41,710 nucleotides of DNA. Source: Pseudomonadota bacterium. GTDB lineage: Bacteria; Pseudomonadota; Gammaproteobacteria; Xanthomonadales; Rhodanobacteraceae. Position numbers and translations under genes: made by a program. Positions 1 through 9,897 of the stretch are shown piece by piece; positions within the stretch are counted from its first letter, which is position 1, and every line of letters begins with the position of its first letter. The notes beneath the pieces were generated by a model, which searched no databases, was not told where the DNA came from, and saw only the letters and a list, made by a program, of their open reading frames with translations. Where the stretch lies: the NCBI GenBank assembly GCA_021818335.1, contig JAKAEJ010000012.1:1-41710 (forward strand). The letters run 5' to 3'.

Positions 1-1
1 C

Positions 2-1288
2 CTGTTGCGCGCGTTCTTTGCCTTCATCCAGCAGTCAAATGCGCAAGGCCTCCTGCTTGCCTATCATGATCGAAGCGACGGAGGCCTGATCGTCACGTTG
101 CTGGAAATGGCCTTCGCAGGGCACTGTGGCTTTGTCCTGCAACTGGACGGATGGGGCGAGGCAACGCTGCGGGCTCTGTTCAACGAAGAACTTGGCGCGG
201 TGCTTCAGGTCCGCCAAGTCGACGCCGAGCGGTTCCGTGCTCTGGCCGCGAGCCACGGCCTTGACGGGCTTCTGCACCGGATTGGACAGCCACGGGAGAA
301 GCTGGGCATCAAGCTGTTCCTGGCCGGAGAGACCCTGGCACGCGGCAACTGGACCCAATGGCTTACCGCGTGGCAGGAAACAAGCCACGCGATGCAGCGG
401 CTCCGGGACAACCCGGCGAACGCAGATGCGGAACGCGCGTGGCGAACCGACGATGCAGACCCCGGCATCCGCCCACGAACCACCTATGAGCCATCCGAAG
501 ACATCGCCGTACCTTATATCGCGAGCGGCGTACGGCCGCGCGTGGCCATCCTGCGCGAGCAGGGGGTCAATGGCCAAGTCGAAATGGCGGCCGCGTTCAG
601 CCGCGCAGGATTCGAGGCGGTGGACGTCCACATGAGTGATCTCCAGACTCGACGCCGCTCACTGGATCAGTTCACCGGATTTGTCGCCTGCGGCGGCTTT
701 TCGTACGGCGACGTGCTTGGCGCAGGCCGCGGTTGGGCTGCCGCAATCCGGTACAACGACCGGTTACGGGACCAGTTCCAGGCATTCCTCGCAGCGCCCG
801 CACACTTCGCGCTGGGCGTGTGCAATGGCTGCCAGATGCTTGCGGAGCTTCGTGACCTGATTCCGGGCGCCGAAGGCTGGCCACGCTTCAGGCGCAATAC
901 GTCCGAGCAGTATGAAGCCCGGCTCGTCACGGTGGAGGTCCTCGATTCGCCATCGGTGTTTCTGCGCGGAATGGCCGGTTCGCGCATTCCGGTCGTGGTG
1001 GCGCATGGCGAAGGCCGGGCCGAATGGCCCGAAGGGGGAAAACCCCGCGGCGCCTGCCTTCGCTACGTCGACAATCGCGGCAAGGCGACGGACGCCTATC
1101 CACTCAATCCCAATGGCTCACCGGGTGGACTGACCGGCTTTCAGGCCGCGGATGGACGTGTGCTCGCGCTCATGCCCCACCCGGAGCGCGTTTTCAGGAC
1201 GGTGCAGATGAGCTGGCACCCCGAGACCTGGGGCGAGGATTCACCCTGGATGAGGATCTTCCGCAACGCGCGCGCGTGGGTTAGCTGA
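2..1288 (+). CDS. purL: Phosphoribosylformylglycinamidine synthase, C-terminal part (5' end outside window)
   Basis: Last 428 residues of FGAM synthase, which converts FGAR to FGAM with ATP and glutamine in de novo purine synthesis. The reading frame is open at the left edge, so the gene starts outside the window. The beginning carries the end of the synthetase domain ([10 protein letters not shown], then EELGAVLQV). From about fragment residue 177 comes the class I glutamine amidotransferase domain ([28 protein letters not shown]). Its nucleophilic Cys lies in GVCNGCQM (TGC at 821-823), and the His and Glu of the triad lie in MPHPERVF (codons 1178-1180 and 1184-1186). The fused single-chain form is the proteobacterial type. 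No convincing terminator follows it. Confidence 0.97.
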   Translation: MLRAFFAFIQQSNAQGLLLAYHDRSDGGLIVTLLEMAFAGHCGFVLQLDGWGEATLRALFNEELGAVLQVRQVDAERFRALAASHGLDGLLHRIGQPREKLGIKLFLAGETLARGNWTQWLTAWQETSHAMQRLRDNPANADAERAWRTDDADPGIRPRTTYEPSEDIAVPYIASGVRPRVAILREQGVNGQVEMAAAFSRAGFEAVDVHMSDLQTRRRSLDQFTGFVACGGFSYGDVLGAGRGWAAAIRYNDRLRDQFQAFLAAPAHFALGVCNGCQMLAELRDLIPGAEGWPRFRRNTSEQYEARLVTVEVLDSPSVFLRGMAGSRIPVVVAHGEGRAEWPEGGKPRGACLRYVDNRGKATDAYPLNPNGSPGGLTGFQAADGRVLALMPHPERVFRTVQMSWHPETWGEDSPWMRIFRNARAWVS

Positions 1289-1439
1289 GGGCATCTCGGG
1301 ATTTGCATTGCTGAATGCGGGACAACTGCGCCGACCCAACGACACGCTCATCCGTCGCCTGGCGCGTCAACGGTTCAGGGCCTGGCCCGTTATCTCGTCG
1401 ACACCGGCAATTGGCCCGGTTGGACTGGAGGTTACGAAC

Positions 1440-1790
1440 ATGCTTGCTTTGCGCCGCAATACCCTGCTCTTACTGGTGGGCCTGGTCGCCGCGACCGCCA
1501 CGCTCCCGGTCCTCGCCCGGGGCGCGGTTCACGACCCCCGATTCGACCATCGGCATCCACGCCGCGATCACGTCCTGGATCGCACCCAGATGCAGAATCG
1601 GCGGATCACCCGACAAGTCCATCAGGGCGAGTTGACCCACGCGCAGGCACACAGGCTGCGGCGCAACGACGCCCGGATCGCGCGCCGGGAGCAGATGCTG
1701 GCCCGCCACAATGGCGGCTACATCACGAAAAAGCAGGAGGCGCACCTCAACCGCCGCCTCAACGCGAACAGCAAGCGCATCGGCAACTAG
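1440..1790 (+). CDS. Small basic exported protein of unknown function
   Basis: A 116-residue protein. The ATG at 1440 was chosen because GGAGG lies 9 nt upstream and a clean signal peptide follows (basic MLALRR, a Leu/Val/Ala-rich core, cleavage probably near VLARG, residues 24-28). The mature part is very rich in Arg, His, Gln and Asn and looks helical. It holds two similar segments, QMQNRRITRQVHQGELTHAQ and the later REQMLARHNGGYITKKQEAH, each ending in a G-x-[LI]-T-x-x-[EQ]A-like turn. Small periplasmic proteins with this pattern are common hypotheticals in Burkholderia and xanthomonads, and their role is unknown to me. The longer in-frame extension back to 1308 has no ribosome site and no signal peptide. 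Confidence 0.7.
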   Translation: MLALRRNTLLLLVGLVAATATLPVLARGAVHDPRFDHRHPRRDHVLDRTQMQNRRITRQVHQGELTHAQAHRLRRNDARIARREQMLARHNGGYITKKQEAHLNRRLNANSKRIGN

Positions 1791-2159
1791 CGCGCACCCC
1801 TTCGCGGCAACGCCGCGAATTCCGGTAGAAACGACGGCCGACTGCATTGGCAAGTCGGCCGGTCCACCTCCGTCCGGAGCAGGGACGCCGCGAGCCAGTG
1901 GCGCACGTATGAAGTGCGCGGCTAATCAGCCAGCCATGGCACGGCGGCCGGCCATTTGTCGCGCGTGACCGCTACTGGCTACTCCGCGCTCTTGGCACCC
2001 CACACCTCGCAACGAGCAGCGGGCGTGCAAACCCAGTCACAGTTCCAGCAGCTTCGCAGAGCTTCAGCCGCAGAACGTGATTGCCGTCAGGGCGCGCTAG
2101 AACTGGGAAGAGTCGAATGTGGACCTCATCGGCAACAACCAGTTGACCGGAGGCCGGCC
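1791..2159. other. 369-nt stretch without a recognised gene
   Basis: No credible coding frame is seen here on either strand. The first 70 nt hold two tandem hairpins (listed separately). The rest, about 1861-2148, shows no repeat, promoter or homology that I recognise. The stretch ends in GGAGG (2149-2153), which serves the possible membrane protein that follows. Confidence 0.5.
1801..1860. terminator. Two tandem perfect hairpins after the small exported protein
   Basis: Hairpin 1 pairs 1801-1808 with 1812-1819 (8 bp, TTCGCGGC/GCCGCGAA, 3-nt loop). Hairpin 2 pairs 1836-1843 with 1853-1860 (8 bp, GGCCGACT/AGTCGGCC, 9-nt loop). They begin 11 nt after the stop of the upstream gene, where a terminator would be expected. 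Neither is followed by a U-rich tract, so Rho-independent termination is uncertain; they may instead protect the mRNA 3' end. Confidence 0.45.
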
Positions 2160-2474
2160 ATGGACTTGCTCCGACGCAGGTGTTCAGCGCTTATAGACCA
2201 CTACCTTGCCGCGATGCTCGCCACATTCCTTGGACTGGGCGTGCCCGCACTGTTGACCCGTTTCGTGGACAAGCACCTTGCGCTGGTACTCGGTGGGCTC
2301 ACCGTCGCGGTGATGGTTTCGGTCACACTGATCGCCCAGTTGCGCTGGCGGAGGATCACCAGCGTCTGGGCGTGCGATGAGGCCGATCGCCATCACGCGG
2401 TCGTAATCGACGCCCCAATCCACTTGCGACAGACGGATCAGCGGGGGTCGCGTCGAGAACAAGCAGCGGCGTGA
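2160..2474 (+). CDS. Possible small two-helix membrane protein
   Basis: A 104-residue frame starting at ATG 2160, 6 nt after GGAGG (2149-2153). Residues about 15-35 and 42-62 are hydrophobic and would form two membrane helices joined by a short charged loop (TRFVDKHLA). A basic QLRWRR segment follows, then a polar tail rich in Asp, His, Gln and Arg that resembles no domain I know. An overlapping minus-strand frame (2184-2552) exists, but it is rich in His, Cys and Gln and looks like an antisense shadow. The ribosome site and hydrophobic pattern favour the plus strand, but the gene is not certain. Confidence 0.35.
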   Translation: MDLLRRRCSALIDHYLAAMLATFLGLGVPALLTRFVDKHLALVLGGLTVAVMVSVTLIAQLRWRRITSVWACDEADRHHAVVIDAPIHLRQTDQRGSRREQAAA

Positions 2475-2515
2475 GTCAATTACTCGCCCCGCCGATCGCC
2501 GCCGGACAGAGGGAA

Positions 2516-2538
2516 GGCTTGGCTTCGTCAGCCAAGCC
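2516..2538 (-). terminator. Hairpin downstream of tRNA-Thr
   Basis: A perfect 9-bp stem (2516-2524 with 2530-2538; GGCTTGGCT/AGCCAAGCC) with a 5-nt loop, about 22 nt past the tRNA CCA end. On the minus strand it is followed by TTCCCTC, a weak pyrimidine tract. It could terminate the tRNA transcript or mark its 3' processing region. Confidence 0.5.
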
Positions 2539-2560
2539 CTGCGCCAGCTCACTCACAGTT

Positions 2561-2636
2561 TGGTGCCGGAAATAGGATTCGAACCTACGACCTACGCATT
2601 ACGAATGCGCCGCTCTACCAACTGAGCTATTCCGGC
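2561..2636 (-). tRNA. tRNA-Thr (anticodon CGU)
   Basis: A complete cloverleaf on the minus strand. The 5' end GCCGGAA pairs with TTCCGGC before discriminator A, and CCA is encoded (2561-2563). The D arm contains AGCTCAGTTGGTAGAGC. The anticodon stem GCGCA/TGCGT encloses loop TTCGTAA, giving anticodon CGT, which reads ACG threonine codons. The T arm contains GGTTCGAATCC. The gene is a single copy in the window, has its own promoter (2651-2680) and is followed by a hairpin. The ACG reader is useful in a high-GC genome. Confidence 0.97.
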
Positions 2637-2650
2637 ATCGAAGGGGCGCC

Positions 2651-2680
2651 ATTGTACGCAGCACATGACAGCGCCGACAA
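2651..2680 (-). promoter_or_regulatory. Sigma-70 promoter of tRNA-Thr with GC-rich discriminator
   Basis: On the minus strand, -35 TTGTCG (2675-2680) and -10 TACAAT (2651-2656) are separated by 18 nt. The 8 nt after the -10 are GGCGCCCC, a GC-rich discriminator. The predicted start, about 2644, lies just before the mature tRNA 5' end. GC-rich discriminators are typical of stable-RNA promoters shut down by ppGpp in gammaproteobacteria; that role here is inferred. Confidence 0.7.
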
Positions 2681-2792
2681 CACTCGCACGGCGGGCCGAC
2701 GCCTCTCCCGGCAGCCGGCACGGCGATCCTGCAGGCAAAGCCATCCCCGACCGCATGAGCGCGGCGCAAGCCACGGCCCTGGTGCGCCGCCA

Positions 2793-3728
2793 TCAGGTGC
2801 GCAATTCCCTCGGCAGGGCAAACGTGATGCTTTCCGTGGTGCCTGCCAATTCATGGACCGCCTCGGCGCCCGCCGCGCGCAAATGTTCAATCACGTCTCG
2901 CACCAGTTGCTCGGGTGCGGATGCCCCCGCAGTCAGGCCGACCCGCAGCTTCCCCTCAAGCCAGACCGGATCAATTGATTCCGGGCCATCGATGAGAAAG
3001 GCGGGAACGCCATGCTTTTCAGCAAGCTCCCGGAGGCGATTGGAGTTGGAACTGCTGCGCGAGCCCACGACCAGCATCAGGTCGACCCGACTGGCGAGTT
3101 CGCGCACGGCATCCTGGCGGTTCTGCGTCGCATAACAGATATCGTCCTTGCGGGGCCCGTCGATGGCAGGGTAGCGAGCCCGCAGCGCGGCGACGATAGC
3201 GCGGGTATCGTCAACCGAAAGGGTGGTCTGCGTGACGTACGCCACGTTCTCCGGCTGCGAAAGCAGAAGCCGTTCGACGTCGGCGCAGGACTCCACCAGG
3301 TGGATGCGCCCTGCATAGCCTGCCTCCCACTGCCCCATGGTGCCTTCAACCTCCGGATGGCCCGCATGCCCAACGAGCACGACGTCTTTGCCAAGGCGGC
3401 CGAGCCGGGCCACTTCCATATGCACTTTGGTGACCAACGGACACGTCGCATCGAATACCCGCAGGCCGCGCATTTCTGCCTGATGCCGAACCCCCTGGGG
3501 AACGCCATGCGCGCTGAAAATCAGCACCGCCCCGTCAGGTACTTCATCAAGGTTCTCCACGAATACCGCGCCCCTCGCTCGCAGGCCGTCGACAACGAAC
3601 CGGTTGTGCACCACCTCGTGGCGCACGTAGATCGGCGCGCCGTAGGACTCCAGCGCCCGCTCGACGATGGCAATGGCGCGATCAACGCCAGCACAGAAGC
3701 CGCGGGGATTGGCAAGGATCACTTCCAC
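2793..3728 (-). CDS. ispH: 4-hydroxy-3-methylbut-2-enyl diphosphate reductase
   Basis: 311 residues. IspH (LytB) is the cytosolic [4Fe-4S] enzyme that makes IPP and DMAPP in the last step of the MEP isoprenoid pathway. The GTG start at 3728 gives [18 protein letters not shown], the usual N-terminus, and is preceded by a GGAG about 8 nt away. The three cluster cysteines are visible: Cys12 in PRGFCAGV, one in [11 protein letters not shown] and one in [11 protein letters not shown]. Also present are [27 protein letters not shown] and [13 protein letters not shown]. The length is normal (about 310-316). It is the last gene of the murJ-ribF-ileS-lspA-ispH run, 31 nt after lspA. The fkpB/slpA gene found between them in E. 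coli is missing. Confidence 0.97.
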   Translation of the reverse strand: MEVILANPRGFCAGVDRAIAIVERALESYGAPIYVRHEVVHNRFVVDGLRARGAVFVENLDEVPDGAVLIFSAHGVPQGVRHQAEMRGLRVFDATCPLVTKVHMEVARLGRLGKDVVLVGHAGHPEVEGTMGQWEAGYAGRIHLVESCADVERLLLSQPENVAYVTQTTLSVDDTRAIVAALRARYPAIDGPRKDDICYATQNRQDAVRELASRVDLMLVVGSRSSSNSNRLRELAEKHGVPAFLIDGPESIDPVWLEGKLRVGLTAGASAPEQLVRDVIEHLRAAGAEAVHELAGTTESITFALPRELRT

Positions 3729-3759
3729 GACGAGAGACTCCGGTGGTTTGCCCGCATCA

Positions 3760-4257
3760 TCATGACTTGTCGTGCCGGTCGCCCCAGATGGCGAACCCAA
3801 CCAGCAGCACCGCACCAACCGTGATGGCCGAATCGGCCGCATTGAATGCGGGGTAATACCAATCATTGCGCCAATGCACGAGGATGAAGTCGACCACATG
3901 GCCCAGGCGAAGCCTGTCGACTAGATTGCCGAGTGCACCGCCGATGATCAGTGCAAAGGGCAACGCCGTGCGCCAGGCACCCCGCGGTACCCGCGCCAGC
4001 GCCGCTGCCAGTGCCAGGCTGATCCCGACGGCAAGCAGCCCGAATAGCCATCGCTGCCATCCGCCTGCTCCGGCCAGAAAGCTGAATGCGGCCCCTGTGT
4101 TGTAGGCCAGCGTCAGGTCCAGCAAGTGCGGAACCAACGTCAATCGCTGGCCTGGCAGGACGTGTGCCACGACCAGCGCCTTGGTGACCTGATCCAGCAC
4201 AATCACGGCCGCGGAGAGCAGCAGCCACGGGAGGGCGTTCGGCGGGGTCGATCGCAT
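3760..4257 (-). CDS. lspA: Lipoprotein signal peptidase II
   Basis: 165 residues. LspA is the inner-membrane aspartyl peptidase that removes signal peptides from diacylglyceryl-prolipoproteins. Four hydrophobic helices are visible. The catalytic aspartates sit in the conserved blocks [19 protein letters not shown] and [22 protein letters not shown] and [12 protein letters not shown] are also typical. The ATG at 4257 was chosen 11 nt after the ileS stop; an in-frame GTG at 4266 is an alternative adding three residues. It lies between ileS and ispH and is clearly co-transcribed. Confidence 0.97.
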   Translation of the reverse strand: MRSTPPNALPWLLLSAAVIVLDQVTKALVVAHVLPGQRLTLVPHLLDLTLAYNTGAAFSFLAGAGGWQRWLFGLLAVGISLALAAALARVPRGAWRTALPFALIIGGALGNLVDRLRLGHVVDFILVHWRNDWYYPAFNAADSAITVGAVLLVGFAIWGDRHDKS

Positions 4258-4268
4258 CGCTCGCACGT

Positions 4269-7169
4269 TCAGAACCACTGCCGGTTCTCGCCCGGCCCCT
4301 CGATGTTCGACACGCAGCGACCACACAGTTCCGGATGCTCGGCATTCGAACCGACCTCGGCCCGGTGATGCCAGCAGCGAACGCACTTGCCCGATTGGCT
4401 CGCGTGGACGCGCACCCACACCGGGCCTTCCGCAAGGACCAGCGGCTCCCCCGCGTCGGCCGGACGATCCACTTCGTCGCCCAGTCTGCACTCCGAAGTA
4501 ATCATGAAGAAGCGCAGTTCCTCCGCCACGTCTGCGTAACGCCGGCGCAGCGCCGCCGACGCATACAGCTCGACCTCGACATCCAGCGCGGCTCCCACCT
4601 CTCCCTGCTTCCTGAGCGCCTCTATTTCCATGGCCACGCGCGCGCGAATCGCCAGCAGGTCCTGCCAGTAGGCCGCGTCGAGCGCAACGATGCCGGCGCC
4701 CTCGAGGCCCTCGTACCAGGTTTCGAACAGGACGCTGTCGCCACGCGGTCCCGGCAGGTGCTGCCATATTTCCTCGGCGGTGAACGCCAGCACCGGAGCC
4801 AGCCAGCGCACCAGTGCCTCGAGGATCCGGTACATCGCACTCTGCGCGCTGCGCCTGCCGCGGCTATCGCGTGGCATCGTGTAGAGTCGATCCTTGGTGA
4901 TGTCCAGATACAGCGCGCCCATCTCGTTCGTGCAGAAGTTCTGCACGCGTTGGACCACCTCGGCGAAGTCGTAGCGGTCGTAGGCCGCGGCAACCTGTGC
5001 CTGGACCCACGCAGCCTGCGCGATCGCCCACTGGTCCAGCAGCAAGCCATCCGACGCAGGGAGCAGGTGTGCCTGCGGATCAAAGCCGTCAAGGTTCGCC
5101 AGGAAGAACCGCGCCGTGTTCCGCAGCCGCCTGTAGGTATCGCTCACGCGCTGCAGGATCTGCTCGGAGAGCGCCATTTCATTGCTGTAGTCGGCCGATG
5201 CGATCCAGAGACGCAGGATGTCGGCACCGAGTCGCTTCATCACGTCCTGGGGCTCGATGCCGTTGCCCAACGACTTGGACATCTTGCGGCCCTGCTCATC
5301 CACCGTAAAACCATGGGTGAGCACCTGGCGATAGGGAGCATGGCCCGTCATGGCGACGCGCGTCAGCAGCGAAGACTGGAACCAGCCACGATGCTGGTCC
5401 GAGCCCTCCAGGTACATGACGCGCCAATCGGCATGGCCATCCTGCCTTAATTCGGGGCGGGCATCGACCACGCAGGCATGCGTCACGCCCGAATCGAACC
5501 AGACATCCAGGACGTCGCCCACTTTCTCGTAGCGCGCTGATTCCTCGCCAAGCAGTTCATGGGGATCCAGTGCGTACCAGGCATCGACCCCGCCCTTCTC
5601 GACCCGTTGCGCGACCTGCTCCAGCAATTCCACGCTTCGGGGATGCGGCATCCCCGTGGCCTTGTCCACGAAAAGCGCGATCGGTACACCCCACGTGCGC
5701 TGGCGCGAAATGCACCAGTCAGGACGTCCCTCCACCATGGCCGCAATCCGGGCTTCGCCCCAGCCGGGAAACCATTCGACCTCGTCGGCAATGGCGGCCA
5801 ATGCATCGCGGCGCAAGCCCGCGATGTCCATCCCGATGAACCACTGCGGCGTCGCGCGGAAGATCACGGGAGTCTTGTGGCGCCAGCAGTGCGGATAGCT
5901 GTGGCGGAGCTGCGCATGCGCCAACAGCACGCCCCGCGCGCGCAGCGCCTCGACGATATGGGCATTGGCCTTCCACACGTGCTCGCGCGCAAACAGCGGT
6001 GTGTCCGGAAGGAAAAGGCCTCTTCCATCAACCGGGTTCTCCACGGCAAGGCCGTAGAACTGGCCCACCGCAAAATCTTCCTGCCCATGGCCGGGAGCCG
6101 TATGGACCGCTCCGGTGCCATCTTCGGCCGATACGTGTCCGCCCAGGATCAATGGCACTTCGCGGTCGATCAACGGATGCCGGAGCAGGGTCAGCGCCTC
6201 GCCGGGCTGCCCCGTCAAGGCCGCACCCTTCACGGTCATCCCTCGCTTCGCATAGGCGGGCGAGCCATGAACGTCGAAAAGCTCTGGCAAACCGTAGCGA
6301 CTACCCACCATCCGGAACAACGGTTCCGCAACGACCAGCAATACGCGGCGCCCCTCTCGCGGCGGGCCCTCGAACAGCATGTAATCAATGTCCGGATGGA
6401 TTGCCACCGCCTGGTTGGCTGGCAATGTCCATGGCGTGGTCGTCCAGATCGGCATGGCAACGATCGCACCATCGGACTGCACGCCGAATCGCGCCGCCAG
6501 CGCCCGCGCATCGGACGCGTCGAAGGCCACATCGATGGCCGGTGAATCCTTGTCCTGGTACTCGATCTCCGCTTCAGCCAATGCCGAGCCGCAATCGAAG
6601 CACCAATGCACGGGCTTGAAGCCGCGGGTGATGTGGCCCCGCGCGTAGATGCGCGCGAGGGCGCGCAGCATGTCCGCCTCGTACGTGAAATCCATCGTCC
6701 GGTAGGGGTGCTCCCAGTCGCCCAGCACGCCGAGTCGCTTGAAATCCGTCCGCTGCAGGTCGATTTGCTGCGCCGCATACTCGCGGCAACGGGCACGGAA
6801 CGCGGCCGCATCAAGCTTTTCACCCGCCTTCCCGAACTTCTTCTCCACGGCGATCTCGATGGGCAGCCCATGGCAATCCCATCCCGGTACGTAAGGTGCC
6901 CGGTACCCCGCCATCAACCGGGAGCGCACCACGACGTCCTTCAGGATCTTGTTGACCGCATGACCAAGATGGATGGCGCCGTTGGCGTAGGGCGGGCCAT
7001 CATGAAGAATGAATGTCCGGGTCCGCGAGGCGGTGCACGCCTGGATCTGTTCGTAGCGCGAGGAGCGCTCCCAGTCCGCCAGCCAGCCGGGCTCGCGCTT
7101 CGGAAGGTCGCCCCGCATCGGAAAAGTCGTCTGTGGCAATTGCAAGGTTTGCTTGTAGTCCGTGCTCAC
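4269..7169 (-). CDS. ileS: Isoleucyl-tRNA synthetase
   Basis: 966 residues, class I synthetase that charges tRNA-Ile and edits valine. The start is GTG (7167-7169), 9 nt after the ribF stop. The ATP site signature [13 protein letters not shown] is at residues 58-70, and the KMSKS loop ([10 protein letters not shown]) begins at Lys629. The editing domain contains [14 protein letters not shown], and the anticodon-binding domain fills the C-terminal third. A C-terminal zinc knuckle has Cys929, Cys932, Cys949 and Cys952 (CVRC, CGRC). The length and zinc tail match the eubacterial IleS type. The placement between ribF and lspA is the classical proteobacterial arrangement. Confidence 0.98.
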   Translation of the reverse strand: MSTDYKQTLQLPQTTFPMRGDLPKREPGWLADWERSSRYEQIQACTASRTRTFILHDGPPYANGAIHLGHAVNKILKDVVVRSRLMAGYRAPYVPGWDCHGLPIEIAVEKKFGKAGEKLDAAAFRARCREYAAQQIDLQRTDFKRLGVLGDWEHPYRTMDFTYEADMLRALARIYARGHITRGFKPVHWCFDCGSALAEAEIEYQDKDSPAIDVAFDASDARALAARFGVQSDGAIVAMPIWTTTPWTLPANQAVAIHPDIDYMLFEGPPREGRRVLLVVAEPLFRMVGSRYGLPELFDVHGSPAYAKRGMTVKGAALTGQPGEALTLLRHPLIDREVPLILGGHVSAEDGTGAVHTAPGHGQEDFAVGQFYGLAVENPVDGRGLFLPDTPLFAREHVWKANAHIVEALRARGVLLAHAQLRHSYPHCWRHKTPVIFRATPQWFIGMDIAGLRRDALAAIADEVEWFPGWGEARIAAMVEGRPDWCISRQRTWGVPIALFVDKATGMPHPRSVELLEQVAQRVEKGGVDAWYALDPHELLGEESARYEKVGDVLDVWFDSGVTHACVVDARPELRQDGHADWRVMYLEGSDQHRGWFQSSLLTRVAMTGHAPYRQVLTHGFTVDEQGRKMSKSLGNGIEPQDVMKRLGADILRLWIASADYSNEMALSEQILQRVSDTYRRLRNTARFFLANLDGFDPQAHLLPASDGLLLDQWAIAQAAWVQAQVAAAYDRYDFAEVVQRVQNFCTNEMGALYLDITKDRLYTMPRDSRGRRSAQSAMYRILEALVRWLAPVLAFTAEEIWQHLPGPRGDSVLFETWYEGLEGAGIVALDAAYWQDLLAIRARVAMEIEALRKQGEVGAALDVEVELYASAALRRRYADVAEELRFFMITSECRLGDEVDRPADAGEPLVLAEGPVWVRVHASQSGKCVRCWHHRAEVGSNAEHPELCGRCVSNIEGPGENRQWF

Positions 7170-7178
7170 GATCAGGGC

Positions 7179-8123
7179 TCAGGCAGGTAGGGTGTGGAGG
7201 GAAGCCAGTATGGCGCGGGCGGCGTCAGCGTCGGCGTGCATTTGCCGGGTAAGGTCGTCGAGGCTTGCAAAAGTCTCCTCGTCACGCAGCTTCGCCACGA
7301 ACTCGACGCGCAGGTGCCGACCGTAAAGGTCGCCCTCGAAATCGAACACGTGCGGTTCCAGCAACATCTCGCGGCCGCCGACGGTGGGGCGAAGGCCAAG
7401 GCTGGCGACCCCCGGCAGGGGATGCGCAACCGCACCATGGATGCGCACGGCGAAAATCCCTCGAAGCGGGCTGACGCGCCGGCCGAGCCGGATATTGGCC
7501 GTCGGGAATCCCAGACGTCGACCCAACTGCTGGCCGCGGACGACGCGTCCTTCCATCGAAAAGGGCCGGCCCAGCCGTTGTGCGGCAGTGGCGAAATCAC
7601 CCGCTGCCAAGGCGGTGCGAATCGAGCTGCTCGAGATCCGCTCCCCGCCGTGGGCCTGGGTTTCCAGCGCGTGGGCTTCGAAGTCCAGCTCGCACCCAAG
7701 CGCCTGCAAGAGACCAAGGTCGCCGCCACGCGCATGGCCGAATCGGAAATCGCCGCCGACCCACACTTCGCGCGCTCCACAGCGCGCCGCGATCACCCGG
7801 CGTACGAACTCGCCTGCGGGCATGCCGGCCAAGCTGCGGTTGAAGCGCAGCAGCAAGAGGACGGCCATGCCCATCGCCGCGACCCCCTCGATCTTCTCGC
7901 GCACCGATCCAAGTCGTGGCAGGGGCTCGGTGGCAAAGAAGCTGCGCGGCAACGGCTCGAAGCTGACCACCATGGGGGTCAGCCCCGTGATCGCCGCGCG
8001 CGCTGCAACCCGTGTCAAAAGCGATTGATGACCCAAGTGCAGCCCGTCGAGCGCACCCACGGCCACCACGCTGCCGCGAGGCGCCAGGCAGGGCCCCGCA
8101 AGATCTCGTGCCAATACCAGCAT
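7179..8123 (-). CDS. ribF: Bifunctional riboflavin kinase / FAD synthetase
   Basis: 314 residues. The enzyme phosphorylates riboflavin to FMN and adenylates FMN to FAD. The N-terminal adenylyltransferase domain has the nucleotide-binding block VVAVGALDGLHLGHQ (residues 19-33), VVSFEP, and later ERISSSSIRTALAAGD. The C-terminal flavokinase domain has GRRLGFPTANI, GIFAV and the end of an RFK fold with RVEFVAKLRDEETF. In the first motif a Leu replaces the Phe of the usual GxFDGxHxGH. ATG 8123 gives the standard N-terminus; longer frames upstream overlap murJ and lack homology. The gap to murJ is 32 nt. Confidence 0.96.
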   Translation of the reverse strand: MLVLARDLAGPCLAPRGSVVAVGALDGLHLGHQSLLTRVAARAAITGLTPMVVSFEPLPRSFFATEPLPRLGSVREKIEGVAAMGMAVLLLLRFNRSLAGMPAGEFVRRVIAARCGAREVWVGGDFRFGHARGGDLGLLQALGCELDFEAHALETQAHGGERISSSSIRTALAAGDFATAAQRLGRPFSMEGRVVRGQQLGRRLGFPTANIRLGRRVSPLRGIFAVRIHGAVAHPLPGVASLGLRPTVGGREMLLEPHVFDFEGDLYGRHLRVEFVAKLRDEETFASLDDLTRQMHADADAARAILASLHTLPA

Positions 8124-8155
8124 CGCGCGAGTATGGTGCAGTGCCACAGCGCGGC

Positions 8156-9769
8156 TCAAGCCTCCCGCAACTCGCGCAGGCGGAAACCCAGCGCGAACAG
8201 CGTGGCGAGGTAGGTGGCGCCGCCTGCTGTCAGCAGGATCAGCAGCCGCCACATGCGCAACCAGGACGACGCCGTCGTCCAGTGGGGCCACCATTCGCGC
8301 CCGAGGACCAGCACGATCCCCATCAGGGCGCAGGCAGCCATGGTCCGACCCAGGTGCCACGGCCAGCCTGGCTGCGCACGGTAGACGCCCTGCCGACGAA
8401 GCGCGAGCCAAAGTTGCGCGAGATTCAGATAACCGGCCAGGGCACTGGCCGCACCCAGCGCCATGTGCAACCCCGGCACGCGGGCAAGGCCATCGATGAG
8501 GCCGTTGCCGAGATCGGCCCTCGTGTGCCACCAGGCGAACAGAGCCAGCACGAACACCACGTTGAGCCCCATGTTCACCACCATTGCCACCACGGCTGCA
8601 CGCACCGGGGTGCGCGTGTCCTGGCGTGCATAGAAAGCCGGCGCCAGCACCTTGACCAGCGCGAACGCCGGCAATCCGCAGCTAAGGGTCGTCAGCGACA
8701 GCGTCGCCATGTCCGTGTCAAACGCGTTGTAGTGGCCATGCTGGAACAGCGTGGCGATCATCGGCTTGGCCAGCAAAACCAGCGCCAACGCCGCAGGCAG
8801 CGCGATCAGCAATGCCGTGCGCAATCCCCAGTCCAGGGCGCGCTGGAAGCCGGCGGCGTCCGTACCCTGGTGGTGGCGTGCCAGCGCCGGCAGGATGACC
8901 GTGCCGAGGGCGACGCCGAAAACGCCGAGTGGAAACTCCATCAGTCGATCGGACAGCGCCAGCCAGGTCTGCGAGCCCACGAAGAGGAACGAGGCGATCA
9001 CCGTATCCAGCAACAGGTTGATCTGGGCGACCGACGATCCGAACAGCGTGGGGCCCATCAGCCGCATGATCTTGCGGACGTCGCCATGGGCGGCGCCCCA
9101 GCGCGGCCACGACAGGACGCCCAAACGCGCCAGTGCCGGCAACTGGATGGCCAACTGGAGCATGCCGGCAACCAGGATGGCCCAGGCCAGTGCGCTGATG
9201 GGTATGGCCAGATGCGGCGCCAACCAGAGTGCGCCGGCGATCATGCACAGATTGAGGATCACCGGCGTGAACGCAGCCAGGGCGAACCGGTGATAGGCAT
9301 TCAGGACGCCGGCCGCCAATGCGGTCATCGACACGAGCAGCAGGAACGGGAACGTGATGCGCAATAGCGCCGTCGTCAACTCGAGGCGCGCCGGATCATC
9401 GTGCAGTCCGGGGGCGAACACCCGCACAAGCAACGGGGCGCCCCAGATGCCAAGCGCCGTTACCACCAGCAGCACGCCACCCAACGTGCCTGCCACCCGC
9501 GCGACGAACCGCCTGAGCGCATCCGTGTCGCCACGCGCCCGCACTTCGGCGAAAACGGGAACAAACGCCAGCGAAAAAGCACCCTCGGCAAACAGACGAC
9601 GCATGAAGTTGGGAATTCGGAAAGCAACCCAGAAAGCGTCGGTTGCCGCATTGGCGCCGAACACGCTGGCAATCACCGTCTCGCGCAGCAGGCCCAGCAC
9701 GCGCGACAGGAAGGTCATGCCGCTGAACGAGGCCAGACCCCGCAGCAGGTTGGGTCGCGAGGCCGTCAA
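8156..9769 (-). CDS. murJ: Lipid II flippase MurJ
   Basis: 537 residues, a member of the MOP exporter superfamily that flips lipid II across the inner membrane for peptidoglycan synthesis. The protein is almost wholly hydrophobic, with about 14 helices. It opens with the family signature [20 protein letters not shown] and continues with [44 protein letters not shown] read in short blocks. The start was set at TTG 9767-9769, preceded by a G-rich GGGGGG; an upstream in-frame ATG would add 20 unrelated residues. It heads the minus-strand run and is divergent from rpsT, an arrangement seen in many gammaproteobacteria outside the enterics. Confidence 0.95.
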   Translation of the reverse strand: MTASRPNLLRGLASFSGMTFLSRVLGLLRETVIASVFGANAATDAFWVAFRIPNFMRRLFAEGAFSLAFVPVFAEVRARGDTDALRRFVARVAGTLGGVLLVVTALGIWGAPLLVRVFAPGLHDDPARLELTTALLRITFPFLLLVSMTALAAGVLNAYHRFALAAFTPVILNLCMIAGALWLAPHLAIPISALAWAILVAGMLQLAIQLPALARLGVLSWPRWGAAHGDVRKIMRLMGPTLFGSSVAQINLLLDTVIASFLFVGSQTWLALSDRLMEFPLGVFGVALGTVILPALARHHQGTDAAGFQRALDWGLRTALLIALPAALALVLLAKPMIATLFQHGHYNAFDTDMATLSLTTLSCGLPAFALVKVLAPAFYARQDTRTPVRAAVVAMVVNMGLNVVFVLALFAWWHTRADLGNGLIDGLARVPGLHMALGAASALAGYLNLAQLWLALRRQGVYRAQPGWPWHLGRTMAACALMGIVLVLGREWWPHWTTASSWLRMWRLLILLTAGGATYLATLFALGFRLRELREA

Positions 9770-9829
9770 GCGCGCCCCCCCTGTGCGACACGGGCAAGGC
9801 CGGCCAGGGAGAAGCATCGGTCGACGCAA

Positions 9830-9858
9830 TTGACCCGGCGCGACCCTTCCAGCATAAT
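9830..9858 (+). promoter_or_regulatory. Sigma-70 promoter of rpsT
   Basis: -35 TTGACC (9830-9835) and -10 CATAAT (9853-9858) are separated by exactly 17 nt. The expected transcription start near 9865 leaves a leader of about 33 nt before the TTG start codon of rpsT. Confidence 0.75.
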
Positions 9859-9897
9859 TCCGCCCTTTTCCAACGCATCCGCCTCCGGAGTCACCCC

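Noticed and set aside
2184-2552. Minus-strand 122-residue frame opposite the small membrane protein
   Set aside because: It is rich in Cys, His, Gln and Arg, has no ribosome site or recognised motif, and looks like the antisense of the plus-strand frame.
2561-2636. tRNA-Thr as an integration site with a mobile element beside it
   Set aside because: I looked for a second copy of the tRNA 3' end (GGTTCGAATCCTATTTCCGG) between 1289 and 2560 and found none, and no integrase or phage-like gene is present.
4335-5450. Plus-strand frames opposite ileS
   Set aside because: Antisense shadows; ileS is intact on the other strand with HLGH, KMSKS and zinc motifs.
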